This document shows positions 1 to 8,619 of a stretch of 64,000 bases of DNA, one piece after another (the stretch's first letter is position 1; every line of letters begins with the position of its first letter). The stretch is from assembly GCA_016650175.1 (NCBI GenBank), contig JAENWG010000001.1:23996-87995 (forward strand). The letters run 5' to 3'. The notes under the pieces were generated by a model. That model saw nothing but the letters and a program-made list of their open reading frames with translations. It did no database searches and was not told the origin of the DNA. Both the position numbers and the translations under genes were made by a program. Origin of the DNA: Peptostreptococcaceae bacterium. GTDB lineage: Bacteria; Bacillota; Clostridia; Peptostreptococcales; Anaerovoracaceae.

Positions 1-677
1 AAAAGGTCTGTGAAATCAATTTCATCTATTGATATAGATGTATTTAACACAAGTGCATGGCTATCGCTATCATAAGAATCAACTTTATCCTTAAAGTTTC
101 TAATAACAGAAACATGAGAATCATCGTTATGAATCTTAATAATTCCAACATTTTTAACCTTCAAACGTTCAACTGCATATTCTGCTAAAGATTCTCCCAT
201 CATAGACTCTAAAACACTTACTCTAAAATAGTAGTCGTTGTCCACTGTTATTAAAGGATTAATGCAAGACGGAGTTATTGTAGGTATTTCAGCTTTTAAT
301 ATTTTCTTACTCGCAGTCAGTGAGCAAACTTCTCCTGCACTGCCTATTATTGCAACAGGGTCAAGCTTAATCAAACCTTCTATAGCACTTTCTGATGTAT
401 AAATATTGGATTGATTATCTAATACAATCAATTCTACATCTTTACCTAATACATTACCATAGATACTGTTTGCAAGTTCTATTCCTTTGATTTCATCATT
501 CCCCTGCACAGAATATTCTCCGGTTTGAGCTTCAAATACTCCTATAATAATCTTAGTTTCAGAGTCATTTGACAGATAAGTCTGTTCAAAAATATTGTAA
601 GTTGAACAACTTGCTAATGCTCCTATAAGTACCGTTATACTTACTAGCGTAGCTAGCCATTTTTTTAAATTCATCAT
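1..677 (-). CDS. ABC-type amino-acid-binding lipoprotein (LivK-like), C-terminus outside window
   Basis: Partial gene running off the left edge; about 225 codons are visible. The start at 677 (a second ATG follows at 674) is preceded by AGGAAGG. The product begins with a lipoprotein signal: basic MMNLKKW, a hydrophobic stretch, then the lipobox LASC. The mature part reads like a periplasmic-binding-protein type 1 fold of the Leu/Ile/Val family, with segments such as IIIGVFEAQTGEYS, GIELANSIYG and VAIIGSAGEV. Such proteins capture amino acids or small amides outside the membrane for an ABC importer. It lies 15 bp after dusB and may be the last gene of the tatD-to-dusB transcript. Partners are not visible, so the ligand is unknown. 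Confidence 0.8.
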   Translation of the reverse strand, partial: MMNLKKWLATLVSITVLIGALASCSTYNIFEQTYLSNDSETKIIIGVFEAQTGEYSVQGNDEIKGIELANSIYGNVLGKDVELIVLDNQSNIYTSESAIEGLIKLDPVAIIGSAGEVCSLTASKKILKAEIPTITPSCINPLITVDNDYYFRVSVLESMMGESLAEYAVERLKVKNVGIIKIHNDDSHVSVIRNFKDKVDSYDSDSHALVLNTSISIDEIDFTDL

Positions 678-692
678 AATACCTTCCTATAG

Positions 693-1658
693 TTAAATAC
701 CTTTTATCGCTTCTCTTAGAAGCTGAGCCGAATCAATATTATTCACTATGTTTCTAAATGAAGAAGAGTTAGGAACACCTTTAGTATACCAACCTAAGTG
801 TTTCCTCATTTCTCTTACCGCTACTCGTTCTCCTTTATTAATAGCTATTAAATCGAAGTGCCTAAGCATTACATCTTTCTTTTCTTCAATTGTCGGTCTA
901 GGTATGTCAAAGTCACCTTCATAAGCGGCTATAAGCTCTCTAAATATCCAAGGATTACCTAGCGCTCCTCTTGCAACCATAACAAAATCACAACCAGTTT
1001 CATTAATCATGTCAATGCCATCTTTCGCCGAATGAACATCTCCATTTCCTATTACCGGTATATTTACCTCTTCCTTAACTTTCTTAATTATTTCCCAATT
1101 CGCTTTGCCGCTATAAAATTGTTCTCTTGTTCTTCCATGAACAGCAACAGCCGAGGCTCCGCCCGCTTCTATTGCTTTAGCTACTAAAACAGCATTTATA
1201 TCCTCTTCGCCAAAACCCATTCTGATTTTAGCAGTAATTGGCTTTTTAGTAACTTTTACTAGTTTCTCAATTATGTCATATATCAAATCTACTTGTTTAA
1301 GTAATGCTGATCCTTCTCCATTTTTTACTATTTTAGGTACCGGACAACCCATATTAACATCAATTAAAGCTGCATCAAATGGTTCTAAAATCTTTACCGC
1401 TTCAGCCATGATATCGGGTTCTGCACCGAATATCTGTATACCTACTGGCTTTTCTCCTTCAGAAATGTTAATCATATCTTTTGATTTTCTGTCTCCATAA
1501 AAAAGACCCTTTGCACTGATCATTTCGGTATATAGCATAGCAGCACCGTAATCTTTACAGATAATTCTCATTGCTTCATCTGTAACTCCTGCAAGGGGTG
1601 CAAGGAAAAACGGATTGTCAAAAGTAATATTCCCAATCTTTGTATTAAACTTAGTCAT
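693..1658 (-). CDS. dusB: tRNA-dihydrouridine synthase DusB
   Basis: Flavin (FMN)-dependent enzyme reducing uridine to dihydrouridine in tRNA D-loops, in the cytoplasm. The 321-residue product has the Dus TIM-barrel opening FFLAPLAGVTDEAMR, the catalytic-cysteine motif VNMGCPVPKI (Cys105), a phosphate-binding region IPVIGNGDV and a C-terminal helical tRNA-binding domain. Length is normal for the family. It starts 1 bp after the coaX stop, so it is probably co-translated with coaX. The coaX/dusB/ftsH/tilS neighbourhood is a common Firmicutes arrangement. Confidence in the family is high; the DusB subgroup rests on neighbourhood and overall similarity. Confidence 0.94.
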   Translation of the reverse strand: MTKFNTKIGNITFDNPFFLAPLAGVTDEAMRIICKDYGAAMLYTEMISAKGLFYGDRKSKDMINISEGEKPVGIQIFGAEPDIMAEAVKILEPFDAALIDVNMGCPVPKIVKNGEGSALLKQVDLIYDIIEKLVKVTKKPITAKIRMGFGEEDINAVLVAKAIEAGGASAVAVHGRTREQFYSGKANWEIIKKVKEEVNIPVIGNGDVHSAKDGIDMINETGCDFVMVARGALGNPWIFRELIAAYEGDFDIPRPTIEEKKDVMLRHFDLIAINKGERVAVREMRKHLGWYTKGVPNSSSFRNIVNNIDSAQLLREAIKGI

Positions 1659-1659
1659 A

Positions 1660-2532
1660 TTAATCTAATATAAACTCCATTTTTTCTTCATCATTCATAA
1701 CATAGGTTTTATGTTTATCACCATTGTTATCATGTCTGAGTTTTTTGTTATTCTTGTTTTTATCATATATTACTTGAAGTCCTTCTAATGTAAGAAGTTT
1801 ATCTATATAATCTATACACTCAAGTCCACTTTCTACCATAGTAGCAAGTCCACCTGTTGCTATTACTTTTACTTCTTCTTCAGTTCCGCAAATTTCTATC
1901 AGTTCCTTTTTCATAGTTCGAACTATATAGTCAACTACGCCCATGTGTCCATATATTAAACCTGATTGCATACTTTCTATAGTATTCTTACATATGGTTT
2001 GTCCTGGCATTTCCAGTTCAACTTTAGGTAGCTTTGAAGTCTTTTCAAAGAGCGCTTCAGATGAAATCTTTAGTCCGGGAGCAATTGTACCTCCGAGGTA
2101 CTCACCTTTGCCTGTTACAGCGCAAAATGTAGTAGCAGTACCAAAATCAATTATAATTAACGGTCCACCGTATTTTGCATGCGCTGATACCGCATTAACT
2201 ATTCTATCCGCACCAACCTGTTTAGGATTATCATATTTTACTATAAGTCCCGTTTTTACTCCTGAGGCTATTACTATAGCTTTTTTCTTGAAGTATTTTT
2301 GTGACATATGTTGTAACGTAAATAAAACAGAAGGTACTACAGTAGATATTATCATATCGTCAATTTCTGAGGGGGCAATCCCTTCATAATAAAAAAGTTG
2401 ATATATAAGCATACCGTATTCGTCAGCACTTTTTCGAATATCTGTTTCCAGTCTCCAATTAGTTACCAGTTTTCCTTCATCGAAAACACCAAGTACAATA
2501 TTACTGTTGCCTACGTCAAAAGCTAATAGCAT
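1660..2532 (-). CDS. coaX: type III pantothenate kinase
   Basis: Catalyses ATP-dependent phosphorylation of pantothenate, the first step of coenzyme A synthesis. The ASKHA fold shows at the N-terminal phosphate loop LLAFDVGNSN, at VGADRIVNA (about residues 106-114) and at IIIDFGTATTF (about 126-136), all typical of CoaX. Usual CoaX length is about 255-260 residues. Here a charged Asn/Lys-rich tail of about 30 residues (from about 257: DKNKNNKKLRHDNNGDKHKT) extends it to 290. A GGAGG ribosome site precedes the ATG. It lies between the PucR regulator (12 bp upstream) and dusB (1 bp downstream). Confidence 0.95.
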   Translation of the reverse strand: MLLAFDVGNSNIVLGVFDEGKLVTNWRLETDIRKSADEYGMLIYQLFYYEGIAPSEIDDMIISTVVPSVLFTLQHMSQKYFKKKAIVIASGVKTGLIVKYDNPKQVGADRIVNAVSAHAKYGGPLIIIDFGTATTFCAVTGKGEYLGGTIAPGLKISSEALFEKTSKLPKVELEMPGQTICKNTIESMQSGLIYGHMGVVDYIVRTMKKELIEICGTEEEVKVIATGGLATMVESGLECIDYIDKLLTLEGLQVIYDKNKNNKKLRHDNNGDKHKTYVMNDEEKMEFILD

Positions 2533-2544
2533 TATTCTGCCTCC

Positions 2545-4119
2545 TTAAACTACCTGTTCCAGTCTTTGTAGAGCTAATGCCATAGTTAGACCTGGTATTA
2601 CTCTATTTCCGGTAATTTCTGCTCCTAGAATTTCGTTGATTCTCTTTAGTCTATATTGAACAGTATTGGTGTGAATATTCATAAAAGACGCAGTTTTGTT
2701 ACTGTTCATTCCCGCATCCAATACAAATGTTTCCAATGTTTCTAATAGTTGTTTTGCCTTGTTAGGTGCTAATTCTCTATTAAAGGATTCTAATAGATCC
2801 AAGTAAGTCTTTTTAAGATGTCCATTTTGAATATGTATGTTTATGCAATTGCTAACAAGTGCCAATTCATATTTAGTAAATACTCTCTTGTATGGGAATA
2901 CACTTTCTACAAAAGTCCATGTCTCATTTATGAGCTTGAATCCATCTGCAGCTCCTTCTATTCCGTCTATACCTGTAACATGGAAAACCCTAACTTCTTT
3001 ACGTTTTTCTTTAAGTTTATCAAAAAGAGCCAGACAAACAACTTTGTCAGACACTTCATCCTCTTCCGAAGAGTTTTTTAATATTACACCATAGGTTTCT
3101 TCGTCTTCAACAACTTTAATTAATTTAAAATCATTACTTTCGTTAAACTCATTCATGGCTTTTATTCCATCTTCATTTTCTATGCCTGATGCATAAAACA
3201 CACCGATAATTTTATCATTTCCAAGATCTGCTTCATCTTTAATGCTGTATCCTAGGCTTTTATTACCTCTAAATAGAGCTTTTACAAATTCTGTAGTTGC
3301 ATCACTTTCCGGTGTATATTTCCACATACCTATAGCAAGTTCAATGATTTCTGCTAATTTAGTAATTTCTCCAGCAGAGTAATTATCTTCATTGTCTACT
3401 ATAAATAGAAAATATTTTTCTTTTGCTATAACCACAGGTCCCCAATAAGTAAGAACACCGTTTACATCAACTAAAGTATATACTCCAGTTTTTTCAAATG
3501 TCTTTTTCTTACCAAGCTTGACTGCCTCTTCTATAGAAGTTCTATGTCTTGTTTCTACACTAAGTACTGGATTAAACTCCTCGCTAAGGAGCACTACTTG
3601 AAAGTCATTTTTCAGTGCAGATTCTCTTAAAGCCGCCTGAAAACTAGAGTGCTTTTCAAAATTAAGCAGATGATAAATAGTATTATTTATCAAACTATTC
3701 TTAAAGTTATCACCATATAGAATTTTATCCTGGATTTGTTCTAATACATTTGAATATGTAATCTCGCTGTTAGTAAATAGCGAAACCAAAGGAAAGTTTA
3801 ACATTTCAGCTAATTCTACAACTTTGTTATTTACACTTTTAACTCCATCATTAGTACAAAATATTACAAGTGCTGATACTGAAGATTTTGCTAAACCTCT
3901 TACAAAGTCGCATTGCAAATCTATATCATCTACACATTGCCAAAAATGTGTAAGAACAAGTTGTTCTTTCACGCCATTGTTTTTTATACCAATCTCAAGA
4001 TTCGTCTCATCTAGTACCGATATGGTTCTAACTCTATTTTCAAGTTTTTTATTACCGGCCATAACAATACTATTTTTGAACACTTCTAATTGTAAACAGT
4101 CTCTAATTGTAATCTTCAT
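2545..4119 (-). CDS. PucR-family transcriptional regulator (helix-turn-helix C-terminus)
   Basis: 524-residue regulator. The N-terminal part (about 1-130) fits the PucR-like purine-catabolism domain, the centre a GGDEF/GAF-like sensor region, and the C-terminus the PucR_C33/CdaR-type helix-turn-helix, visible as KTASFMNIHTNTVQYRLKRI (about residues 476-495). Relatives control purine, sugar-diacid or amino-acid genes, but none of those targets is adjacent. The gene sits 9 bp after ftsH and 12 bp before coaX, within a housekeeping run, so it is probably co-transcribed. The signal it senses cannot be read from the sequence. Confidence 0.85.
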   Translation of the reverse strand: MKITIRDCLQLEVFKNSIVMAGNKKLENRVRTISVLDETNLEIGIKNNGVKEQLVLTHFWQCVDDIDLQCDFVRGLAKSSVSALVIFCTNDGVKSVNNKVVELAEMLNFPLVSLFTNSEITYSNVLEQIQDKILYGDNFKNSLINNTIYHLLNFEKHSSFQAALRESALKNDFQVVLLSEEFNPVLSVETRHRTSIEEAVKLGKKKTFEKTGVYTLVDVNGVLTYWGPVVIAKEKYFLFIVDNEDNYSAGEITKLAEIIELAIGMWKYTPESDATTEFVKALFRGNKSLGYSIKDEADLGNDKIIGVFYASGIENEDGIKAMNEFNESNDFKLIKVVEDEETYGVILKNSSEEDEVSDKVVCLALFDKLKEKRKEVRVFHVTGIDGIEGAADGFKLINETWTFVESVFPYKRVFTKYELALVSNCINIHIQNGHLKKTYLDLLESFNRELAPNKAKQLLETLETFVLDAGMNSNKTASFMNIHTNTVQYRLKRINEILGAEITGNRVIPGLTMALALQRLEQVV

Positions 4120-4128
4120 CTCAATCTC

Positions 4129-6204
4129 CTACTTGTCATTCTCAGTTTCTGTCTCCTCTTTTTTAGGTTCAATTTCTGCTTCAGGCTCAGTTTCTTCTGC
4201 TTCTTCTTCTTCAGCTTCAGCATTTTTTTCATCAGTATCTTCACTTAGATAATCGGAATCAAATTTTGCAAGTTCATCTTCCAATTTCTTTTTTTCTTCT
4301 TCCTGTAAGCGTACTCTTTCTTCAGATTCCTCTTGATTGGCTTTCTGAGTTATTTCGTCTTTGACTCTAACAGCTTCCACCATTTGCTCTGGTGTCATCT
4401 TACCAAGATATAGTGCTTCGAATTGCTCAGCGTTTATAGTTTCTACTTCTAGAAGTGCTTCCGCAACATTAGTAATTCTATCTATGTTTTCCGAAACAAG
4501 CTTCTTAGTTTGTTCATATGCTTTTTCTAACATTTGTTTGATTTCAATATCTATTTCAGATGCAACTTGTTCAGAATAATTCTGTCTGCTTGAAAAATCT
4601 TTTCCTAAGAAAACTTCATCATTAGTTGCGTAACTAACAGGACCCATATTCTCACTAAACCCATATTTAGTAACCATTTCTCTTGCTATCGCAGTAGCTC
4701 TTTGTAAATCGTTACTTGCTCCTGTACTTATATCATCTAGCATTAGTTCTTCTGCAACTCTACCTGCAAGTAAATGCTTGATAGTAGATAACATTCTACC
4801 TTTTGTTTCATAATATTTATCATCTTCAGGTAGATACATAGTAAATCCACCTGCAGAACCTCTAGGTACAATCGTAACTTGATGCACAGGATCAGAACCT
4901 GGAATTGCTCTCATTACTACTGCATGCCCGGCTTCATGATAAGCTGTAAGCTTTCTTTCCACTGGAGTTATTACCCTTGATTTCTTTTCAGGTCCAGCCA
5001 TAACTTTAGTAGTAGCTGCCTCTATTTCTTCCATCCTAATTTTTGTACCGTTTCTTCTGGCAGTTATCAGTGCTGCTTCATTGATTAAGTTCTCAATATC
5101 TGCAGGTGAAAATCCAGGTGTACGTCTTGCTAATATCTTAGGTGACACACCTTCTGCTAATGGTTTATTCTTAGAATGAACTTTGAATATAGCTTCTCTT
5201 GCTGCAACATCTGGCATACCCATTACGATTTGTCTATCAAATCTACCAGGTCTTAGTAATGCTGGATCTAATATGTCAGGTCTATTAGTAGCTGCTAATA
5301 TAATGATACCTGCATTGTCTGCAAATCCATCCATTTCAACCAACAGTTGGTTAAGTGTCTGTTCTCTTTCGTCGTTTCCGCCTCCAAGTCCAGCTCCTCT
5401 TTTACGACCAACCGCATCAATTTCATCTATAAATATTATACACGGTGCAGTCTTTTTCGCTTGCTCAAATAAATCTCTAACACGAGATGCTCCTACTCCA
5501 ACAAACATTTCAACAAAATCAGAACCACTTATTGTATAAAATGGAACTCCTGCTTCGCCTGCTGTCGCTTTTGATACATAAGTCTTACCTGTACCAGGTC
5601 TACCTACTAGCAATATACCTTTTGGAATACGTGCCCCAAGCTGTTTATATTTGGTGGAATCTTTTAAGAAATCCACTATTTCTTCTAATTCTTCTTTTTC
5701 TTCATCAAGGCCGGCTACATCTTCAAATTTAAGAGACTTCCCCGTGTCCTTATACATCTTGGCTTTATTTTTACCAAATGAGAACGCCTTGTTGTTCCCC
5801 CCTTGGTTCATCATAAAGTAGAACAGGAACCCAAGTGCCGCTATCATAACCAGTGTCGGTAGAAGTGATAGGAAAGAAAATCCACTTTCTGGTGCATCAC
5901 TTTCTATATTGATACGTCCTTCTTCCATCATAGGATATACATATGTAGTATTCATATAATCTATATCCAAAAGCGATGACGCATAGGTATATAATATGTC
6001 ACCTGATGCCAAAGTACCTGTAATCTTTCTATCAGATACATTAACTTCTTTAATTTTACCGGATTCTATTTGACTTACGAACGTCGAAAACTGAACCTCT
6101 TTTATATTCACAGGATCTTCAATCCCCTTGTACATAAAGGCTGCAGTTAATACTACAGCAAATATTATTAAATATATGCTTATATTTTTCCCAAATTTTT
6201 TCAA
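4129..6204 (-). CDS. ftsH: ATP-dependent zinc metalloprotease FtsH
   Basis: Membrane-anchored AAA+ protease that unfolds and degrades membrane and regulatory proteins. I place the start at a TTG (6204) preceded by AGAAAGGGA, giving 691 residues; the upstream in-frame ATG at 6276 lacks a good ribosome site. Features (from the TTG): TM1 about 7-26, extracytoplasmic domain, TM2 about 109-131, Walker A GRPGTGKT (about 201-208), Walker B IIFIDEID, the second region of homology around RPGRFDR, and zinc motif HEAGH (about 423-427). Two oddities: Walker A has Arg where GPPGTGKT is usual, followed by [12 protein letters not shown] instead of TLLAKAVAGEAG; and the last 70 or so residues form a Glu-rich acidic tail. 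It lies between tilS and the PucR gene. Confidence 0.96.
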   Translation of the reverse strand: MKKFGKNISIYLIIFAVVLTAAFMYKGIEDPVNIKEVQFSTFVSQIESGKIKEVNVSDRKITGTLASGDILYTYASSLLDIDYMNTTYVYPMMEEGRINIESDAPESGFSFLSLLPTLVMIAALGFLFYFMMNQGGNNKAFSFGKNKAKMYKDTGKSLKFEDVAGLDEEKEELEEIVDFLKDSTKYKQLGARIPKGILLVGRPGTGKTYVSKATAGEAGVPFYTISGSDFVEMFVGVGASRVRDLFEQAKKTAPCIIFIDEIDAVGRKRGAGLGGGNDEREQTLNQLLVEMDGFADNAGIIILAATNRPDILDPALLRPGRFDRQIVMGMPDVAAREAIFKVHSKNKPLAEGVSPKILARRTPGFSPADIENLINEAALITARRNGTKIRMEEIEAATTKVMAGPEKKSRVITPVERKLTAYHEAGHAVVMRAIPGSDPVHQVTIVPRGSAGGFTMYLPEDDKYYETKGRMLSTIKHLLAGRVAEELMLDDISTGASNDLQRATAIAREMVTKYGFSENMGPVSYATNDEVFLGKDFSSRQNYSEQVASEIDIEIKQMLEKAYEQTKKLVSENIDRITNVAEALLEVETINAEQFEALYLGKMTPEQMVEAVRVKDEITQKANQEESEERVRLQEEEKKKLEDELAKFDSDYLSEDTDEKNAEAEEEEAEETEPEAEIEPKKEETETENDK

Positions 6205-6278
6205 TGTTGTTCCCTTTCTTCTGTTAAGTATCACAAATTTGTTTATTATAACAAAACTGCTTTGATATTTTACCACAG

Positions 6279-7706
6279 TTAACCAATAATTTCAAGGAGT
6301 AACGCTAATCTTGTTCTGTTGTCCATATGATATTTCTGTGAATATTTACCCTTTTTTCTAGCCACGTCATTACCAAAGTTGTCATTAGGCACCATCCATA
6401 GGATTTCCCTACCAATAGCAAAGAAATATACATCGTCTCTTTCTTCTTTAGGAATTTTCTCATCTATTAAATAGTCATGCAATTTTTTACTGCCTTTATT
6501 AAAAGGAATATAGTCCCCTTCACTTCTAGCTCTAAATTTAATATTTGTTTCTGTCTTACCGTGTTCTGCCATATATTTGACATAATCAAATATCGCATAG
6601 CAACCAGGTTTATCGATATCGAAGTTTTCTTTTTCTATAATACTAACTTTGAATTTTACTTGGTTTTTCTGTTTTGCCTCTTCGCTTTTTTCAAATATAA
6701 CAAGGTTATATTTTCTTCTGACTACATAATTTTTAGATATGTCATAGCTCGCAGACGGATTATCCCCAACTATCAAATTATATATATCAAGAATACCGTT
6801 TCTACTGACATTATCCTTTAGGTTCATATCCATTATTATTCTGTCTATTATTCTAAGGACAATAGCTTTGTGATTTTCGCCAAGTTTATTTGTATCTATA
6901 GTTGCAGACCTTAACACATCTTTATTACTATTATATTCAACTATGCATTTTCTTAAAACTTCTTGAGCTGCTTTATTCATATATTCATTTTCTATTGAAG
7001 CTGCTTCACCTAATCTTCTGATAGCTTCTTGGCATCCTGAATTTATGTTTTCTTCAACATAAGGGAAAAGCTCAAGTCTTATTCTGTTTCTGTTATATAC
7101 AGGTTCAAAATTGCTCGCATCAATATTAGGTTCTAATCCTAATTCTTCAATATATTCATCAATTTCTTTTCTTGTAACATTTAATAACGGTCTAACTATT
7201 CTATTCTCATATTCATCATATCTTTCGCTTTTAATACCACTAAGCCCTGATATTGAAGTACCTCTTAATATTCTAAACATTATAGTTTCACTTTGATCAT
7301 TTGCATTTTGAGCAACCGTTATTACTATTTTATCTTTATCTATACCATGTTTTTTAAGACTGTCTGCCACTTCAGCAAAAGCCTTATATCTTTCATTTCT
7401 ACCGGCTTCTTCAGAGCCAATTTTATTTTCTTTAGCTATTTTCAAACAGTCAACTTCATAACTTCTACAAGGCCAACCTTTTTCTATACATAGTTTTTCT
7501 ACTTTTTCTTGTTCTTCATCAGAAACTACAGGCCTAAACTTGTGGTTAAGATGAACAGGATATATTTTAAGATTCATCTCTTCTGCTAAAGAATCTAAAG
7601 CATAAAAAAGACACATTGAATCAGGGCCTCCTGACAAGCCTATAACTATATGTTGGTCTGCTACTATCAAACCACTATCTAAAATCTTTTGAATTATCTT
7701 CTCCAT
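6279..7706 (-). CDS. tilS: tRNA(Ile)-lysidine synthase TilS
   Basis: Converts the wobble cytidine of tRNA-Ile(CAU) to lysidine using ATP and lysine, so that AUA is read as isoleucine; essential in most bacteria. The PP-loop motif IGLSGGPDSMCL lies near residue 22, a TilS linker domain fills the middle, and a TilS C-terminal domain ends the protein (FRARSEGDYIPF, KKLHDYLIDEKIP). I choose ATG 7706, 6-7 nt after AGGGG, over the in-frame GTG at 7712; the product is 475 residues, normal for the family. The tatD-tilS-ftsH order and short gaps indicate one transcript. Confidence 0.94.
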   Translation of the reverse strand: MEKIIQKILDSGLIVADQHIVIGLSGGPDSMCLFYALDSLAEEMNLKIYPVHLNHKFRPVVSDEEQEKVEKLCIEKGWPCRSYEVDCLKIAKENKIGSEEAGRNERYKAFAEVADSLKKHGIDKDKIVITVAQNANDQSETIMFRILRGTSISGLSGIKSERYDEYENRIVRPLLNVTRKEIDEYIEELGLEPNIDASNFEPVYNRNRIRLELFPYVEENINSGCQEAIRRLGEAASIENEYMNKAAQEVLRKCIVEYNSNKDVLRSATIDTNKLGENHKAIVLRIIDRIIMDMNLKDNVSRNGILDIYNLIVGDNPSASYDISKNYVVRRKYNLVIFEKSEEAKQKNQVKFKVSIIEKENFDIDKPGCYAIFDYVKYMAEHGKTETNIKFRARSEGDYIPFNKGSKKLHDYLIDEKIPKEERDDVYFFAIGREILWMVPNDNFGNDVARKKGKYSQKYHMDNRTRLALLLEIIG

Positions 7707-7714
7707 ATGCACCC

Positions 7715-8542
7715 CTATATATTAAAAAATTTCTTCGCATTGTTAAATGTAATTAATGAAACTTCATCAAACGTCATTTGCTTTAATACAGCAATGCGCC
7801 TTACTACATGCTCTACGTAAGGTGATTTATTTGACTTTCCTCTGTGTGGTACTGGCGTTAAATATGGTGCATCAGTTTCCGCAAGTAAAAATTCTATCGG
7901 AACTTCTTGTACCACTTCAACTGTTTTTCTATTGTTCTTAAAAGTAATCGGTCCTGCTATAGAAATCATAGCACCTAGCTTCACATATTGCATAGCTGTT
8001 TCTTTAGACCCTGAGTAACAATGAATTTGAACTCTTGCATCAGAATGCATTTCACCGCCCATTCCTTCTTTCATAGAAAACCATGATTTTCTTTCATCTG
8101 AAAAAGCGCCTTCTTCTTTTAGTATATCCATTGTTTCTTTATCCGCGCTTCTAGAATGAATCATGATAGGCATCTTAAGCTTATTAGCTAATTGAATCTG
8201 TCTTCTAAACCAATACCGCTGCTCATCTCTATCGGATTTGTCATAATAAAAGTCAAGACCGATTTCTCCTATGGCTTTTACTTTATCCTTTTTAGCAAGA
8301 TTTTCTATAAGAAGTAGAGTTTCCTCGTCCATATCTTTAGCATTGTGTGGGTGAATTCCTACTGCTCCATAGCACCATGAATACTCACTGCAATCTTTTA
8401 CTGTCTGAAGACAAGATTCTAAACTGTCTCCGGCATCCATAATATACTCTACCTCCGAAGCTTCAATCTCCTTGGCTAAGTCTTCTCTTTGCTTATCAGT
8501 ATATTCTAAAAAGTTTAAATGAGTATGTGCATCAAATAGCAT
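7715..8542 (-). CDS. TatD-family metal-dependent deoxyribonuclease
   Basis: Amidohydrolase-fold 3'-5' exonuclease or deoxyribonuclease of the TatD/YcfH family. Metal ligands are visible at FDAHTHLNF (His6/His8), AIGEIGLDFYYD, MIHSR, IHCYSGS and LAETDAPYL. At 275 residues it is about 20 longer than usual, because of an insertion around GAFSDERKSWFSMKEGMGGE between the MIHSR and IHCYSG strands. In many Firmicutes tatD follows metG; here a terminator separates metG from tatD, and tatD leads the run into tilS and ftsH. Confidence 0.93.
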   Translation of the reverse strand: MLFDAHTHLNFLEYTDKQREDLAKEIEASEVEYIMDAGDSLESCLQTVKDCSEYSWCYGAVGIHPHNAKDMDEETLLLIENLAKKDKVKAIGEIGLDFYYDKSDRDEQRYWFRRQIQLANKLKMPIMIHSRSADKETMDILKEEGAFSDERKSWFSMKEGMGGEMHSDARVQIHCYSGSKETAMQYVKLGAMISIAGPITFKNNRKTVEVVQEVPIEFLLAETDAPYLTPVPHRGKSNKSPYVEHVVRRIAVLKQMTFDEVSLITFNNAKKFFNI

Positions 8543-8556
8543 ATCTCTCCCTTATA

Positions 8557-8604
8557 TATAAAAAACAAATCAGCCTCGATAACTAAAGAATAGCTCTCGA
8601 GACT
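8557..8604 (-). terminator. intrinsic terminator after metG
   Basis: On the minus strand an AGTCTCGA...TCGAGGCT stem (8 bp with one G-U pair) spans 8572-8604 and is followed by GATTTGTTTTTTAT. It lies just past the metG stop and ahead of tatD, so it separates the two transcription units, although read-through remains possible. Confidence 0.7.
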
Positions 8605-8619
8605 TTCTAACCAATATTA

